Shown here in pieces: positions 16,915-25,740 of a stretch of DNA of 64,000 bases. Made by a program: the position numbers and the translations under genes. Each line of letters begins with the position of its first letter. Within the stretch, counting starts at the first letter, position 1. The stretch comes from Leifsonia sp. ALI-44-B (GTDB lineage Bacteria > Actinomycetota > Actinomycetes > Actinomycetales > Microbacteriaceae): the NCBI RefSeq assembly GCF_001984125.1, contig NZ_MTQL01000007.1, forward strand, positions 248,001 through 312,000, given 5' to 3'. Below the pieces are notes generated by a model. That model saw only the letters and a list, made by a program, of their open reading frames with translations, was not told where the DNA came from and ran no database searches.

Positions 16915-17760
16915 ATGACCTCCCCCACTCCGCACGTTCCGTCGGTGGCAGCGCCGACCACGGCCCACCCCACCATCGCGCGCGGAAGCCTGACCTATCA
17001 GGCCCCTGCACGTCCGGCACGACGCACGGTCGAGACGCCCTCGTCGGTCGAGTCGGCCGACGTCACCCAGCCTGGCGCGCGTGCGGACGAAGCGACCGTT
17101 ACGTCGACGCCAACGCCAACGCCGTCACTGCCTCGGGTCAGCCGTCTCCCCGGGCCCCGCCCGCTCTCTCGCGCGCTGCTCCTCTCAGCGGCCGCCATCG
17201 CGGGCGGTCTCGTCGTCGGCGGCATCACGTCGTTCGGGCAGCTGCTGCCCGGCACGCTCAACTGGCTGGCCAATTCGGTTGCCGGATGGAGCATCCCCAT
17301 GGTCCTGCTGGTGGCGTGGGCGCGCGGCGGCGTGTTGCGCTCGGCCATCACGGGCGGGCTGGTTTTCGTGGCGATGTCGCAGGGGTATGCGCTCGTCTCG
17401 ACGCTGCGGGGCTATCCGGACCAGGGCATTCGGTGGGCGCTCATTGGCTTGGTCGCCGGGCCGGTGCTGGGCGCCGCGACGGCCCTGCTCCGTCACGAGA
17501 GCCGACGCATCGTGGCGATCGCCGCGGGCGTGCTCGGTGGCGTCATCCTGGGCGATGCCGTGCACGGTTTCGTCGCGACGCCCGCCGGTTGGGGCTCCTG
17601 GGTGATCGTTGCGAGCGGCGCCCTCGCCTTCCTCGTGGTCACGGCCGTCGTGCTGCTGCGAGCCTGGCGCCCCACGCTCCTCCTCGCGGCCACGGCTGCG
17701 CTCGTCGCCTCGGCCTATGCCCTGCTGCTCGACCCTTTGCTCGGCCTCGTCTTCCGGTAA
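16915..17760 (+). CDS. Multi-pass membrane protein between mshA and mshB
   Basis: The 281-aa protein has a Pro/Thr/Ala-rich cytoplasmic N-terminus of about 85 residues, then some six or seven hydrophobic helices from LSRALLLSAAAIAGG onward. No transport or enzyme motif was seen. It resembles polytopic actinobacterial proteins of unknown function. The ATG at 16915 is the most reasonable start because the frame upstream is short and poorly coding, but GGGAGG abuts the ATG, so the start is uncertain. Its position between two mycothiol genes may be incidental. Confidence 0.6.
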   Translation: MTSPTPHVPSVAAPTTAHPTIARGSLTYQAPARPARRTVETPSSVESADVTQPGARADEATVTSTPTPTPSLPRVSRLPGPRPLSRALLLSAAAIAGGLVVGGITSFGQLLPGTLNWLANSVAGWSIPMVLLVAWARGGVLRSAITGGLVFVAMSQGYALVSTLRGYPDQGIRWALIGLVAGPVLGAATALLRHESRRIVAIAAGVLGGVILGDAVHGFVATPAGWGSWVIVASGALAFLVVTAVVLLRAWRPTLLLAATAALVASAYALLLDPLLGLVFR

Positions 17761-17803
17761 CGGCCGCAACCGCCGCCAGCCATGTCGCGTGCCCGACCTC
17801 GGG

Positions 17804-17809
17804 TAACAT
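17804..17809 (+). promoter_or_regulatory. -10 box of leaderless mshB promoter
   Basis: TAACAT ends 6 nt before the GTG start of mshB, and no ribosome site is present, consistent with a leaderless transcript. Confidence 0.6.
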
Positions 17810-17815
17810 CGCCCG

Positions 17816-18628
17816 GTGACCTCAGAACCCGTCGAGTTGCTCGGCATCCGCCCCACCCGTGTCGCTTTCCTGCACGCCCATCCCGACGACGAGACGCTCG
17901 CGACCGGCCACCTGATCGCGTGGCTGACCGAGAACGGATGCGAGGTGCACATCGTCACGGGCAGCCGCGGCGAACGCGGCGAGGTCGTTCCCGGCCCCCT
18001 CTCGGCCCTCGAAGGAACGCCAGCCCTGGTCGACGAACGCGAGCACGAACTCGAACGAGCCCTCACCGCTTTGACCGGCGACAGCGCCGCCCTGCACCAC
18101 GTCTTTCTCGGAGCATCCGGTGCTCGCGCCGACGGCCTGCCCGCGCGGCGCTACCTCGACTCGGGCATGCGCTGGGGTTCCGACGGTTTCGCCGAGGCCG
18201 ACGGAACCGCAGACGCCCGCTCCTTGAGCCTCGCCCCCCTCGACGAAGTGACGGCAGACCTCGTCGCCGCGCTGGACCGCATCCGGCCCGATCTCGTCGT
18301 CGGCTATGACGAGCGCGGGGGCTACGGTCACCCCGATCATGTTCGGATGCGTGAGGCCGGGTTCGCGGCAGCCCGCCGGCTCGAACTGCCCTTCGCCGAG
18401 GTCGTCGAGAGCCCCGCCGAGGCGGAGGCGTTCCACTTCGACGCGGCGCCTGAGACCGAGACGGACACCCGCCTCTTTCGCCGGGACTTCGCGGCCCAGC
18501 ATCCCCGCGTCATGGCGGCGCTCGGCGCGCACCAGAGCCAGCTGCGTGTGGAGGGCGACGACGTGGTGCACTCGGGTGGCCAGCGCCAGCACGTGCCGAG
18601 CGTCGAGACGCTGCGCCTCGTGCGCTGA
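17816..18628 (+). CDS. mshB: N-acetyl-GlcNAc-inositol deacetylase (mycothiol step, LmbE family)
   Basis: MshB removes the acetyl group from GlcNAc-Ins to give GlcN-Ins. The 270-aa protein has the LmbE/PIG-L zinc motif HAHPDDETLATGH near residue 20 and the second ligand segment YGHPDHVRMREAG near residue 170. ITGSRGERGEV-like sequence (VTGSRGERGEV) is also typical. The paralogous mycothiol S-conjugate amidase Mca has the same fold, but proximity to mshA and ino1 favours MshB. The GTG start follows TAACAT at leaderless spacing. The protein is somewhat shorter than mycobacterial MshB. Confidence 0.82.
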   Translation: MTSEPVELLGIRPTRVAFLHAHPDDETLATGHLIAWLTENGCEVHIVTGSRGERGEVVPGPLSALEGTPALVDEREHELERALTALTGDSAALHHVFLGASGARADGLPARRYLDSGMRWGSDGFAEADGTADARSLSLAPLDEVTADLVAALDRIRPDLVVGYDERGGYGHPDHVRMREAGFAAARRLELPFAEVVESPAEAEAFHFDAAPETETDTRLFRRDFAAQHPRVMAALGAHQSQLRVEGDDVVHSGGQRQHVPSVETLRLVR

Positions 18629-18636
18629 CCCGCGCA

Positions 18637-18642
18637 TACGAT
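18637..18642 (+). promoter_or_regulatory. -10 box of leaderless nudK promoter
   Basis: TACGAT ends 6 nt before the ATG at 18649; no ribosome site is visible. Confidence 0.55.
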
Positions 18643-18648
18643 GGCGGC

Positions 18649-19353
18649 ATGGCTTCTACCCCGCACGACGACTCCGCGACCGCATCCACCGACGCCGCCT
18701 CACCCGGGGTGCTGACGCCCGATAGCCGCGGCCGAACGGGACTGCACCTGACGGGCGCCGACCTCGACCGCAACCCCGATGTGCGCGTGCGCAACGTCGA
18801 GGTCGTCTCGGATGGCTGGCACGTGCTGCGCCGCACGACACTCGACTATCGCGGGCGCGACGGAGCCTGGGCCACCCAGCAACGTGAAACCTACGACCGG
18901 GGCAATGGCGCCACCATCCTGCTCTATGACCTCGAGGCGCGCACCGTCCTGCTCACGCGGCAGTTCCGCTTCCCCGCCTACGTCAACGACCACCCCGACG
19001 GCATGCTCATCGAGACGGCCGCGGGGCTGCTCGACGGCGATTCGCCCGAGACGGCAATCCGGCGGGAGGTAGCAGAGGAGCTGGGCGTGACCGTCGGCCC
19101 CGTGCGGCCCGTCTTCGAGCTCTACATGAGCCCCGGTTCGGTCACGGAACGCGTGCACTTCTTCGTCGCGCCGTGGACCTCGGCCGATGTGACGGGCCCG
19201 GGCGGCGGGGTCGCCGACGAGGGTGAAGAGATCGAGGCGCTCACGATTCCGTTCGACGAGGCGTTGCGCATGACATCCGACGGGCGCATCGCCGACGGGA
19301 AGACCGTCATCCTGCTGCAGTGGGCCGCGCTGAATCTCTTCGCCGCGGCCTAG
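18649..19353 (+). CDS. nudK: NudK-like Nudix hydrolase (GDP-sugar pyrophosphatase type)
   Basis: The 234-aa protein has a complete Nudix box, GLLDGDSPETAIRREVAEELGV. It also has the flanking signature of Escherichia coli NudK: VVSDGWHVLRRTTLDY, ETYDRGNGATILLYD, ELYMSPGSVTERVHFFVA and DGKTVILLQ. NudK cleaves GDP-mannose and related nucleotide sugars. The first 40 residues, rich in Ser/Thr/Ala, are an extension. It lies 20 bp after mshB but has its own leaderless-type promoter. Whether it acts on UDP-GlcNAc or ADP-ribose cannot be told from sequence. Confidence 0.85.
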   Translation: MASTPHDDSATASTDAASPGVLTPDSRGRTGLHLTGADLDRNPDVRVRNVEVVSDGWHVLRRTTLDYRGRDGAWATQQRETYDRGNGATILLYDLEARTVLLTRQFRFPAYVNDHPDGMLIETAAGLLDGDSPETAIRREVAEELGVTVGPVRPVFELYMSPGSVTERVHFFVAPWTSADVTGPGGGVADEGEEIEALTIPFDEALRMTSDGRIADGKTVILLQWAALNLFAAA

Positions 19354-19365
19354 GGCGCAGCGGAG

Positions 19366-19374
19366 TTATCCACA
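19366..19374 (+). other. Perfect DnaA box (TTATCCACA) upstream of ino1
   Basis: TTATCCACA matches the bacterial DnaA-box consensus exactly and lies in the 147-bp intergenic region between nudK and ino1. It is single, without an AT-rich unwinding element or other boxes beside it, so it is not an origin. It could be a DnaA-titration or regulatory site. The rest of the region holds a TAGAGT hexamer (19414-19419) that may be the ino1 -10 box. Confidence 0.5.
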
Positions 19375-19500
19375 AGCCCCGTCGTGGGCCCGCCCGCGCC
19401 CAGCCCATTGTTCTAGAGTGGGAAGTCGGCGACGAAGCCGCATCACAGAACGTTAACGAGAGTTCAGGCCGCGAGTCGGCCGTTTAAGGATCAGAACCAC

Positions 19501-20580
19501 ATGGGTATTCGTGTTGCAATCGCCGGCGTCGGAAACTGTGCGAACTCACTCATCCAGGGCGTCACCTATTACGCCAACGCCGCAGACGACGAGACCGTCC
19601 CCGGCCTCATGCACGTCCGTTTCGGGCAGTATCACGTGCGCGACCTCGAGTTCGTGGCCGCCTTCGACGTCGACGCCAAGAAGGTCGGCCTCGACCTCGC
19701 CGAGGCCATCTGGGCCAGCGAGAACAACACCATGAAGTTCACGGATGTCGCGACCACCGGTGTTCCCGTCAAACGCGGCCCCACGCTCGACGGCCTGGGC
19801 GAGTACTACCGCGAGCTGGTCGACGAGTCCGAGGCCGAGCCCGTCGACGTGGTGCAAGAGCTGCGCGACTCGGGTGCCGACGTGCTCGTCTGCTACCTGC
19901 CCGTGGGTTCCGAGGAGGCCGCGAAATTCTACGCGCAGGCCGCCCTCGACGCGGGTGTCGCCTTCGTCAACGCCATCCCCGTGTTCATCGCCAGCGACCC
20001 CGCGTGGGCGCAGAAGTTCGTTGATGCGGGCGTGCCCATCGTCGGCGACGACATCAAGAGCCAGCTGGGCGCCACCATCACGCACCGCGTCATGGCCCGC
20101 CTGTTCGAGAGCCGCGGCCTGAAGATCGACCGCACCTACCAGCTCAACGTGGGCGGCAACATGGACTTCAAGAACATGCTCGAGCGCCGCCGCCTGCAGT
20201 CCAAGAAGATTTCGAAGACGCAAGCCGTGACCTCCAACATCGTCGAGAACCTGCCGGCCAACGATGTGCACATCGGGCCGAGCGACCACGTGCCGTGGCT
20301 CGACGACCGCAAATTCGCCTACGTGCGCATCGAGGGCCGCGGCTTCGGCGACGCACCCGTGTCGCTCGAATACAAGCTCGAGGTGTGGGATTCGCCCAAC
20401 TCGGCCGGCATCATCATCGACGCCGTCCGCGCCGCCAAGCTCGCGCTCGACGCCGGCCAGGGTGGCCCCATCGAGTCGGCATCGGCCTACTTCATGAAGT
20501 CGCCGGCCATCCAGCACCCCGACGACGAGGGTCGCGAGCTGCTCGAGGCCTTCATCGCCGAGACGCGCTCCGCCGACTAG
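19501..20580 (+). CDS. ino1: Inositol-3-phosphate synthase
   Basis: Ino1 converts glucose-6-phosphate to 1L-myo-inositol-1-phosphate with NAD+, supplying mycothiol and phosphatidylinositol. The 359-aa protein has the nucleotide site [14 protein letters not shown], and the conserved [16 protein letters not shown] and [26 protein letters not shown] with catalytic lysines. [11 protein letters not shown] follows. Length and sequence match the short actinobacterial class. The ATG follows AAGGA. It ends before a 13-bp hairpin at 20628-20671. The product is the acceptor substrate of MshA encoded upstream. Confidence 0.93.
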   Translation: MGIRVAIAGVGNCANSLIQGVTYYANAADDETVPGLMHVRFGQYHVRDLEFVAAFDVDAKKVGLDLAEAIWASENNTMKFTDVATTGVPVKRGPTLDGLGEYYRELVDESEAEPVDVVQELRDSGADVLVCYLPVGSEEAAKFYAQAALDAGVAFVNAIPVFIASDPAWAQKFVDAGVPIVGDDIKSQLGATITHRVMARLFESRGLKIDRTYQLNVGGNMDFKNMLERRRLQSKKISKTQAVTSNIVENLPANDVHIGPSDHVPWLDDRKFAYVRIEGRGFGDAPVSLEYKLEVWDSPNSAGIIIDAVRAAKLALDAGQGGPIESASAYFMKSPAIQHPDDEGRELLEAFIAETRSAD

Positions 20581-20627
20581 CGAGCACAGCACCGACCCCG
20601 TCCCCCTGACGACGGGTTTCAGAACCA

Positions 20628-20671
20628 CGCGGCCGTTTCGACCACCCACTGGGTGCGCCGAAACGGCCGCG
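20628..20671 (+). terminator. Hairpin after ino1
   Basis: CGCGGCCGTTTCG (20628-20640) and CGAAACGGCCGCG (20659-20671) form a perfect 13-bp stem with an 18-nt loop. No T-run follows, so it is a GC-type terminator or 3'-end stabiliser. Confidence 0.65.
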
Positions 20672-20735
20672 GGTCTATGTTCTGAGGTAGCGGCGAAACC
20701 ACCGACGGCTTCGCCCGGATCGGTTGGGGGCAGCC

Positions 20736-22211
20736 GTGGACACCGCACTCTTCATCCTGCAATTGCTCGTGGTGCTCGGCGCCATCGTCATGGGCACGCG
20801 ATCGTCGGGTGTGGGCCTCGGCCTCTGGGGCGGCGCGGGCGTCGCCGTGCTCGTCTTCGTCTTCCGCCTGCCGCCCGGCTCGCCGCCCGTCGATGCGCTC
20901 CTGATCGTCATCTCGGTCGTCGTCGCGTCGTCCGTCATGCAGGTGGCGGGTGGCATCGACTGGATGGTGTCGGTCGCCGCCAAGCTCATCGCGCGCAACC
21001 CCAAGCAGATCACGCTCGTCGCTCCGCTCGTGGCTTTCCTGTTTTCGGTGGGCGCCGGCACCTCGAACATCCTCTACCCGCTGCTGCCCGTCATCCAGGA
21101 TCTGTCTTATCGCAACGGCATCCGCCCCTCGCGCCCGCTATCGTTGGCGGTCGTCTCGACGGGCGTCGCGCTGGCGTGCAGCCCCGTTTCAGCGGCCATG
21201 GCCGCCATGGTGACGCTCACGGATGTCGCACCCTACGACTTCGAGCTCATCGACATCCTGAAGGTGACGATCCCGGCCGCGATCCTCGGCATCGTCGTGT
21301 CGAGTTTCGTGGTCGCGCGGCTCGGGAAGAACATCGCCGACGACCCCGAGATCCAGGCGCGCATCGCGGCGGGAACGATCCCCCCGCCCGAGGTCGGCGC
21401 GAACCCCGCACCGGGCGCGGCGTCCACTCGGGCGGCGACCGACCACAACCCGCCGACGACGGGCATCGCGGCCGTCGGTGCGCACAGCGTCACGCCCGCC
21501 GCGGGCCCGGCCGTCGTGCGCGGTCCCGGCTCGGCGCCGCTACAGCCGGCCGTCACCGTCACCGCGGCCGGTCGCAACGCCGCCCTCATCTTCTTCACGG
21601 GCGTTCTCGCCATCGTCGCGTTCGGGCTCTTCAAAGGTCTGCGCCCCCTCGATGGCGAGGGTGAACCGGTTTCGATGACGCCCATCATCGAGATCGTCAT
21701 GTTCGTGGCGGCGACCATCATCCTGCTCGTCTCGCGCCCGCGCGTGTCCGAGGTGCCCACGACGACCGTGTTCCGCGCCGGCATGGTGTCGGCCGTGGCG
21801 CTGTTCGGCCTCGCGTGGCTGACCGACACGTTCCTGAGCGCCCACACGGAAGAGATCGCGGGCAGCGTCGGATCGCTCGTGCAGGCCGTCCCGGCGATCT
21901 TCGCGCTGGGCGTGTTCCTCGTGTGCGTGCTGACGACGAGCCAGTCGACCGCCACCCGCACCATCGTGCCCATCGGGCTGGCGGCCGGCATCCCGCTCGG
22001 TCTGCTGTCGGGCATGTGGGCGGGAGCCTTTGCGGGCATCTATCTGCTGCCGACCAACGGTTCGCAGATCGCCGCCGCCAACTTCGACGTGTCGGGCAGC
22101 ACCCGACTCGGCACGAAGCTCGTCGACCACGCGTTCTTCCTGCCCACGCTCATCCTCGCGGTCACGACGATCGCCTTCGGGGCCCTGTTCGGCGTGCTGT
22201 GGGGCGGATGA
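20736..22211 (+). CDS. Dcu-type C4-dicarboxylate carrier
   Basis: The 491-aa polytopic protein matches DcuA/DcuB exchangers of fumarate, malate, aspartate and succinate. Visible features are PPVDALLIVISVVVASSVMQVAGGID, then RNPKQITLVAPLVAFLFSVGAGTSN, SRPLSLAVVSTGVALACSPVSAAMAAM, and near the end the LPTNGSQIAAANFD and RLGTKLVDHAF segments. A Pro/Ala/Thr-rich cytoplasmic linker of about 60 residues (encoded near 21376-21560) separates the two membrane halves. The GTG at 20736 is preferred; a TTG 12 bp upstream is possible. Dcu carriers serve anaerobic fumarate respiration in enteric bacteria. Subtype and direction are unresolved here. Confidence 0.85.
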   Translation: MDTALFILQLLVVLGAIVMGTRSSGVGLGLWGGAGVAVLVFVFRLPPGSPPVDALLIVISVVVASSVMQVAGGIDWMVSVAAKLIARNPKQITLVAPLVAFLFSVGAGTSNILYPLLPVIQDLSYRNGIRPSRPLSLAVVSTGVALACSPVSAAMAAMVTLTDVAPYDFELIDILKVTIPAAILGIVVSSFVVARLGKNIADDPEIQARIAAGTIPPPEVGANPAPGAASTRAATDHNPPTTGIAAVGAHSVTPAAGPAVVRGPGSAPLQPAVTVTAAGRNAALIFFTGVLAIVAFGLFKGLRPLDGEGEPVSMTPIIEIVMFVAATIILLVSRPRVSEVPTTTVFRAGMVSAVALFGLAWLTDTFLSAHTEEIAGSVGSLVQAVPAIFALGVFLVCVLTTSQSTATRTIVPIGLAAGIPLGLLSGMWAGAFAGIYLLPTNGSQIAAANFDVSGSTRLGTKLVDHAFFLPTLILAVTTIAFGALFGVLWGG

Positions 22212-22306
22212 TGGGCGTGCTCAACGACGAGTTCGCGGTCTTCACCGGGCACGATCGGGCGAGCGCCGTCGGGCCAGCGTCGTCGGCCCAGCGTCGCCGC
22301 CGCGGG

Positions 22307-23425
22307 CTAGTTCTGCCTGTAGAGGGCCCAGGCGTCGCGACAGGCGTGCGCCAGCCGGTCCACGTGGTCGAGGTCGGGTTCGACCCATCCGACGCCCGGC
22401 CGCCGCAGGATCTCGGCGTTGGCCTCACCGAGCAGATACTCGCGCAAGAACTCGGCCTGCACCGCATCCAGTTGGGCACCGGTAGCTGAGGCGGCCCCGG
22501 CGAGCTCGCCGAAACGGGCCCCCGCGCGAATGATCTCCTGGCTGCCGAGATAGGGCTTGTTCAGGGCGACATCGCTCGCCGCCCGCACCCCGAAGGCCGC
22601 GCGATGGGCCTCGGCCAGAGTGCGAACGCGATCGGGATGCATCGTCACACTCATCGAGGCGTCCTCACCGCGCCGCTCCCCCCGCTCGTCGCCCCGGTTC
22701 GAGAGCGCCACGACGGCCGGCAACCGGTCGGCCTCGGCGCGCGGAACGTTCACCGCACCGTCCCGCGTCGTCGTCGTATTCATGGTGTCGTGGAAGGACA
22801 GCGTCGTGAAGCGCGTGCCCGCGTCGATCGCGCGCGCGGCGAAACGTTCGAGCAGGTCGTCGCGGGTGCGCTCATAGACGTCGACGCCCCGGGTGCCGGC
22901 GTCCTCGAAGGCGCGCGTCAAGCGCTCGATCTCGGCCTCGGTTTCATCGGCCGAGACCCGCAGCAGAGGAAAGAACGAGAACGTAACGGGACGGATGGCA
23001 TCCACGCCCGTGAGATCGACGCGTTCGAACGGCCCCGCGGCGCGCACCCGCGCCAACGCTTCGGCGAGGGAGGCGCGCAGATCGGCGGGCCGCGCACGGT
23101 TGGGGTCGCGCACCAGCCGCGGATGCGGATTCTCGACCACCACGATGCTCTCGTCGATCTCGGCCCAGCGGCGCACCACCGGGCTCGTCGACTGGTCGGT
23201 GAAATCGAATTGCAGCCGTCGCGTGAGTTCGGGCGCGAGAAACTCTCGCAATTCGCCCGGGATGAGCGAACCGGCGTGCGGCGCGCTGACGAGCACATCC
23301 GCGCGCGCGATCGCCTCGTCGAGCGTCGAGCCGGTGTCCTTGCCGGCCCAGCGCACGATGTCGGCGGGCGCGAAACGCGTGCCCGGTTCGAGGAACAGCG
23401 GTTCGGCGTCTGACGCGGCCATCAT
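22307..23425 (-). CDS. N-formylglutamate amidohydrolase-like protein
   Basis: The 372-aa protein has the three signatures of the FGase domain: VLVSAPHAGSLIP near residue 46, SFHDTMN in the middle and NKPYLGSQEI later, which supply metal ligands. Family members hydrolyse N-formylglutamate in histidine degradation or act on other N-acyl amino acids. No other hut genes are nearby, so the substrate is uncertain. An Arg/Glu-rich stretch (GDERGERRGED) interrupts the second half. The start at 23425 gives a normal length. It lies 16 bp downstream of prpC on the same strand and could be co-transcribed with it. Confidence 0.78.
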   Translation of the reverse strand: MMAASDAEPLFLEPGTRFAPADIVRWAGKDTGSTLDEAIARADVLVSAPHAGSLIPGELREFLAPELTRRLQFDFTDQSTSPVVRRWAEIDESIVVVENPHPRLVRDPNRARPADLRASLAEALARVRAAGPFERVDLTGVDAIRPVTFSFFPLLRVSADETEAEIERLTRAFEDAGTRGVDVYERTRDDLLERFAARAIDAGTRFTTLSFHDTMNTTTTRDGAVNVPRAEADRLPAVVALSNRGDERGERRGEDASMSVTMHPDRVRTLAEAHRAAFGVRAASDVALNKPYLGSQEIIRAGARFGELAGAASATGAQLDAVQAEFLREYLLGEANAEILRRPGVGWVEPDLDHVDRLAHACRDAWALYRQN

Positions 23426-23441
23426 GATGCCGGGCCGAGCC

Positions 23442-24551
23442 CTAGAGGTGCCGCTCGTCGGGCCCGTTGTACTCCGACAGGGGGCGGATGAGGGCGTTCG
23501 ACGCGAGTTGCTCGCGAATATGAGCCGTCCACCCGACCACGCGCGCGGCCACGAAGAGCGGCGTGAACGTGCCCGTGTCGAAACCCATCAAGCGATAGGC
23601 CGGACCCGAGGGGTAGTCGAGGTTCGGCTTGATGTTCTTGCGTTCCTGCATGGCCGTCTCGAGCGTCTCGTAGAGGTCCATCAGGTCACGCTCCCCCGAC
23701 GCCTCGACCAACGTCTCGAGTGAGGCTCGCATGGTGGGAACGCGCGAGTCGCCGTTCTTGTAGACCCGGTGGCCGAAGCCCATGATCTTGCGTTTGGCCG
23801 CGAGCGCCTCGTCGAGCCAGGCCGGGGCGGATGCGGCATCCCCGATCTCGTCGAAGACGTGCATGACGGCCTCGTTGGCACCCCCGTGCAGCGGGCCCTT
23901 GAGCGCGCCGACCGCGGCCGTGACCGCCGAGTAGAGGTCGGCGAGCGTGGACGTGACGACGCGCGCCGTGAACGTCGACGCGTTGAAGGAATGCTCGGCA
24001 TACAGAATCATCGACACCGTGAAGGCGTCGACGATCTCGCGCGACGGCACCTCGCCGAAGGTCATGAAGAGGAAGTTCTCGCTGTAGCCGAGGTCGTCGC
24101 GCGGCTCGATCAGCGAGTCGCCCCGCCGGCGGCGCTGGTCATAGGCCACGATGGCGGGCAGCTGAGCGAACAGGCGGATGGCCTGGCGCAACGTGTTGGC
24201 GTCGCTTAGGTCCTCGGCGCTCGCGTCTGTCGCCCCGATGGCACTCACGGCCGTGCGCACGACATCCATGGGGTGGGCGCTCGTCGGCAGCAGGTCGATG
24301 ACGGCCCGCACGCGATTGTCGAGGGCCCTCTGCGTGCGCTCGCTCTCTTCGAAATCGGCCAGCTGTTCGAGCGAGGGAAGCTCACCGTGCCACAGCAGAT
24401 AGGCGACCTGCTCGACGCTGCAGGACGCGGCCAGCTCCTGCACGGGGTAGCCCCGATAGAGCAGCGAATTCGTCTCGGGATTCACCTTCGAGACGGCGGT
24501 GTAGTCGACGACGACCCCCGCCAAACCCTTCTTGATCTCGGGCTCGGCCAT
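23442..24551 (-). CDS. prpC: 2-methylcitrate synthase (or citrate synthase)
   Basis: PrpC condenses propionyl-CoA with oxaloacetate. The 369-aa protein begins IKKGLAGVVVDYTAVSKVNPETNSLLYRGYPVQEL, the usual start of the short methylcitrate synthase class. Catalytic residues are in GPLHGGANEAVMH and GFGHRVYKNGDSR, and the last Arg motif is in SNALIRPLSEY. AAGGGAG precedes the ATG at 24551. prpB and prpD lie 1.2 kb away on the same strand, separated by two plus-strand genes, which supports PrpC rather than a housekeeping citrate synthase. Confidence 0.85.
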   Translation of the reverse strand: MAEPEIKKGLAGVVVDYTAVSKVNPETNSLLYRGYPVQELAASCSVEQVAYLLWHGELPSLEQLADFEESERTQRALDNRVRAVIDLLPTSAHPMDVVRTAVSAIGATDASAEDLSDANTLRQAIRLFAQLPAIVAYDQRRRRGDSLIEPRDDLGYSENFLFMTFGEVPSREIVDAFTVSMILYAEHSFNASTFTARVVTSTLADLYSAVTAAVGALKGPLHGGANEAVMHVFDEIGDAASAPAWLDEALAAKRKIMGFGHRVYKNGDSRVPTMRASLETLVEASGERDLMDLYETLETAMQERKNIKPNLDYPSGPAYRLMGFDTGTFTPLFVAARVVGWTAHIREQLASNALIRPLSEYNGPDERHL

Positions 24552-24683
24552 GTCTGCTCCCTTGCATTCGACCGGGTGGATGCCCACCCACCCCTGCATG
24601 CTACCCGCCGCCGCCCTTGCCAGCCCAGGCTGCGAGACGTCAAGGGCCTTCTGCGTTCCGGGGATAGTGCCTAACGTGTGAGC

Positions 24684-25019
24684 ATGAAGCATCTGACCTT
24701 CTCTGACAAGTCCCTCTTGATCGACGATGAGACCGCGGACACCCTGGTTGAATATGCGGCCCTGCTGGTCAACCACGACAAAGCGGACAGCGTCGATGTG
24801 CACGCCTTCGGCGCGGACGGCGATGAGGTGGAAGCCACCCTGCTGCTGAGCGCCGGGGCGCCGATCATGGTCGAATCCACGCACACGTCGCTGAACGAGC
24901 CCGCCAACGAGAAGGCCCTCGAGCATATGCGCCGGGAGATCCGTCGGTTGACGGCGGCGAACCGCGCCCAGCCGGACGACGGCCCGGACACGAGCTACAC
25001 CGAGCACTTCGAGTCCTGA
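24684..25019 (+). CDS. Small conserved hypothetical protein
   Basis: The 111-aa acidic protein (MKHLTFSDKSLLIDDETADTL) has no membrane segment or recognised domain. It alternates short strands and helices (VEYAALLVNHDKADSV, EATLLLSAGAPIMVEST) with a basic helix near the C-terminus. A GTG at 24678, two codons upstream, is the alternative start. GATAGT (24663-24668) could be the -10 box. It is divergent from prpC and upstream of a DUF4190-like gene. Confidence 0.65.
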   Translation: MKHLTFSDKSLLIDDETADTLVEYAALLVNHDKADSVDVHAFGADGDEVEATLLLSAGAPIMVESTHTSLNEPANEKALEHMRREIRRLTAANRAQPDDGPDTSYTEHFES

Positions 25020-25093
25020 CGACACGACCCAGCGCGGGGAACCCTGCTGTGTAGCCGAACGCACGCTAAGGTCGCACACAGAAAGGGGAATCC

Positions 25094-25654
25094 ATGTCAC
25101 AGAACGACCCGAACGGCACGCCTTCGAACGAGGGCCACAATTCGCAGCCTCCCGCCTACCCGCAAGGCGACCAGCAGGGCCAGGGCCAGTACGGCCAGCC
25201 CGGTCAGGGGCAGCACGGCGAGCAGTACGGCCAGCAGCCCCAATATGGTCAGCAGCCCGCGTACGGCCAGCAGCCGCAGCAGTACGGCGGCCAGCCCAAC
25301 GCTCCGCAGTACCCGCAGCAGGGCGGTTACCCCGGCCCCGGCCAGAACCAGGTCCAGTCCTCGTCTTACCCGGGCAAGGTCCTCGGCATCGTCGGCCTCA
25401 TCGTCTCGTTCCTCGGCGCGTTCTCGATCATCGGCCTGATCCTGAGCATTATCGCCTTCGTGCAGTCCAAGAAGGCGGGCCGCAAGAACGGCGTCGCCCT
25501 CGCGGGCATCATCGTGGGTTCGATCGTCACGATCCTCGTGATCATCGGCTTCATCGCGATCGGTGGCGCCATCGCGCACGTCGTCGAATACTGCGCCGAG
25601 CACGGTAACGGCACGTTCGTCGAAGATGGCGTGACCTACACCTGCGGCAGCTAG
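25094..25654 (+). CDS. DUF4190-like membrane protein with YGQQP-repeat N-terminus (copy 1)
   Basis: The 186-aa protein has a disordered N-terminal half of tandem YGQQP/QYGQ-type repeats (about residues 15-85). Two membrane helices joined by a basic loop (SKKAGRKNGVALAGIIVGS) follow, the DUF4190 pattern. The short C-terminal extracytoplasmic tail holds two Cys (VEYCAEHG and TYTCGS) that may pair. Strong ribosome site AAAGGGGAA precedes the ATG. A second protein of the same architecture is encoded at 63173-63706. The function is unknown. Confidence 0.75.
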   Translation: MSQNDPNGTPSNEGHNSQPPAYPQGDQQGQGQYGQPGQGQHGEQYGQQPQYGQQPAYGQQPQQYGGQPNAPQYPQQGGYPGPGQNQVQSSSYPGKVLGIVGLIVSFLGAFSIIGLILSIIAFVQSKKAGRKNGVALAGIIVGSIVTILVIIGFIAIGGAIAHVVEYCAEHGNGTFVEDGVTYTCGS

Positions 25655-25673
25655 CAGCACCCGCACAACGTCG

Positions 25674-25710
25674 AAACGCCCGCCCCGAGCATCCGGGGGC
25701 GGGCGTTTCT
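25674..25710 (+). terminator. Bidirectional terminator between DUF4190-like gene and prpB
   Basis: AAACGCCCGCCCC (25674-25686) and GGGGCGGGCGTTT (25696-25708) form a perfect 13-bp stem with a 9-nt loop. The AAA/TTT ends give short U-runs in both directions, suitable for the two convergent genes. Confidence 0.85.
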
Positions 25711-25740
25711 GCGTGCAGCGGCCAGAGGTGAGGCGGCCGG

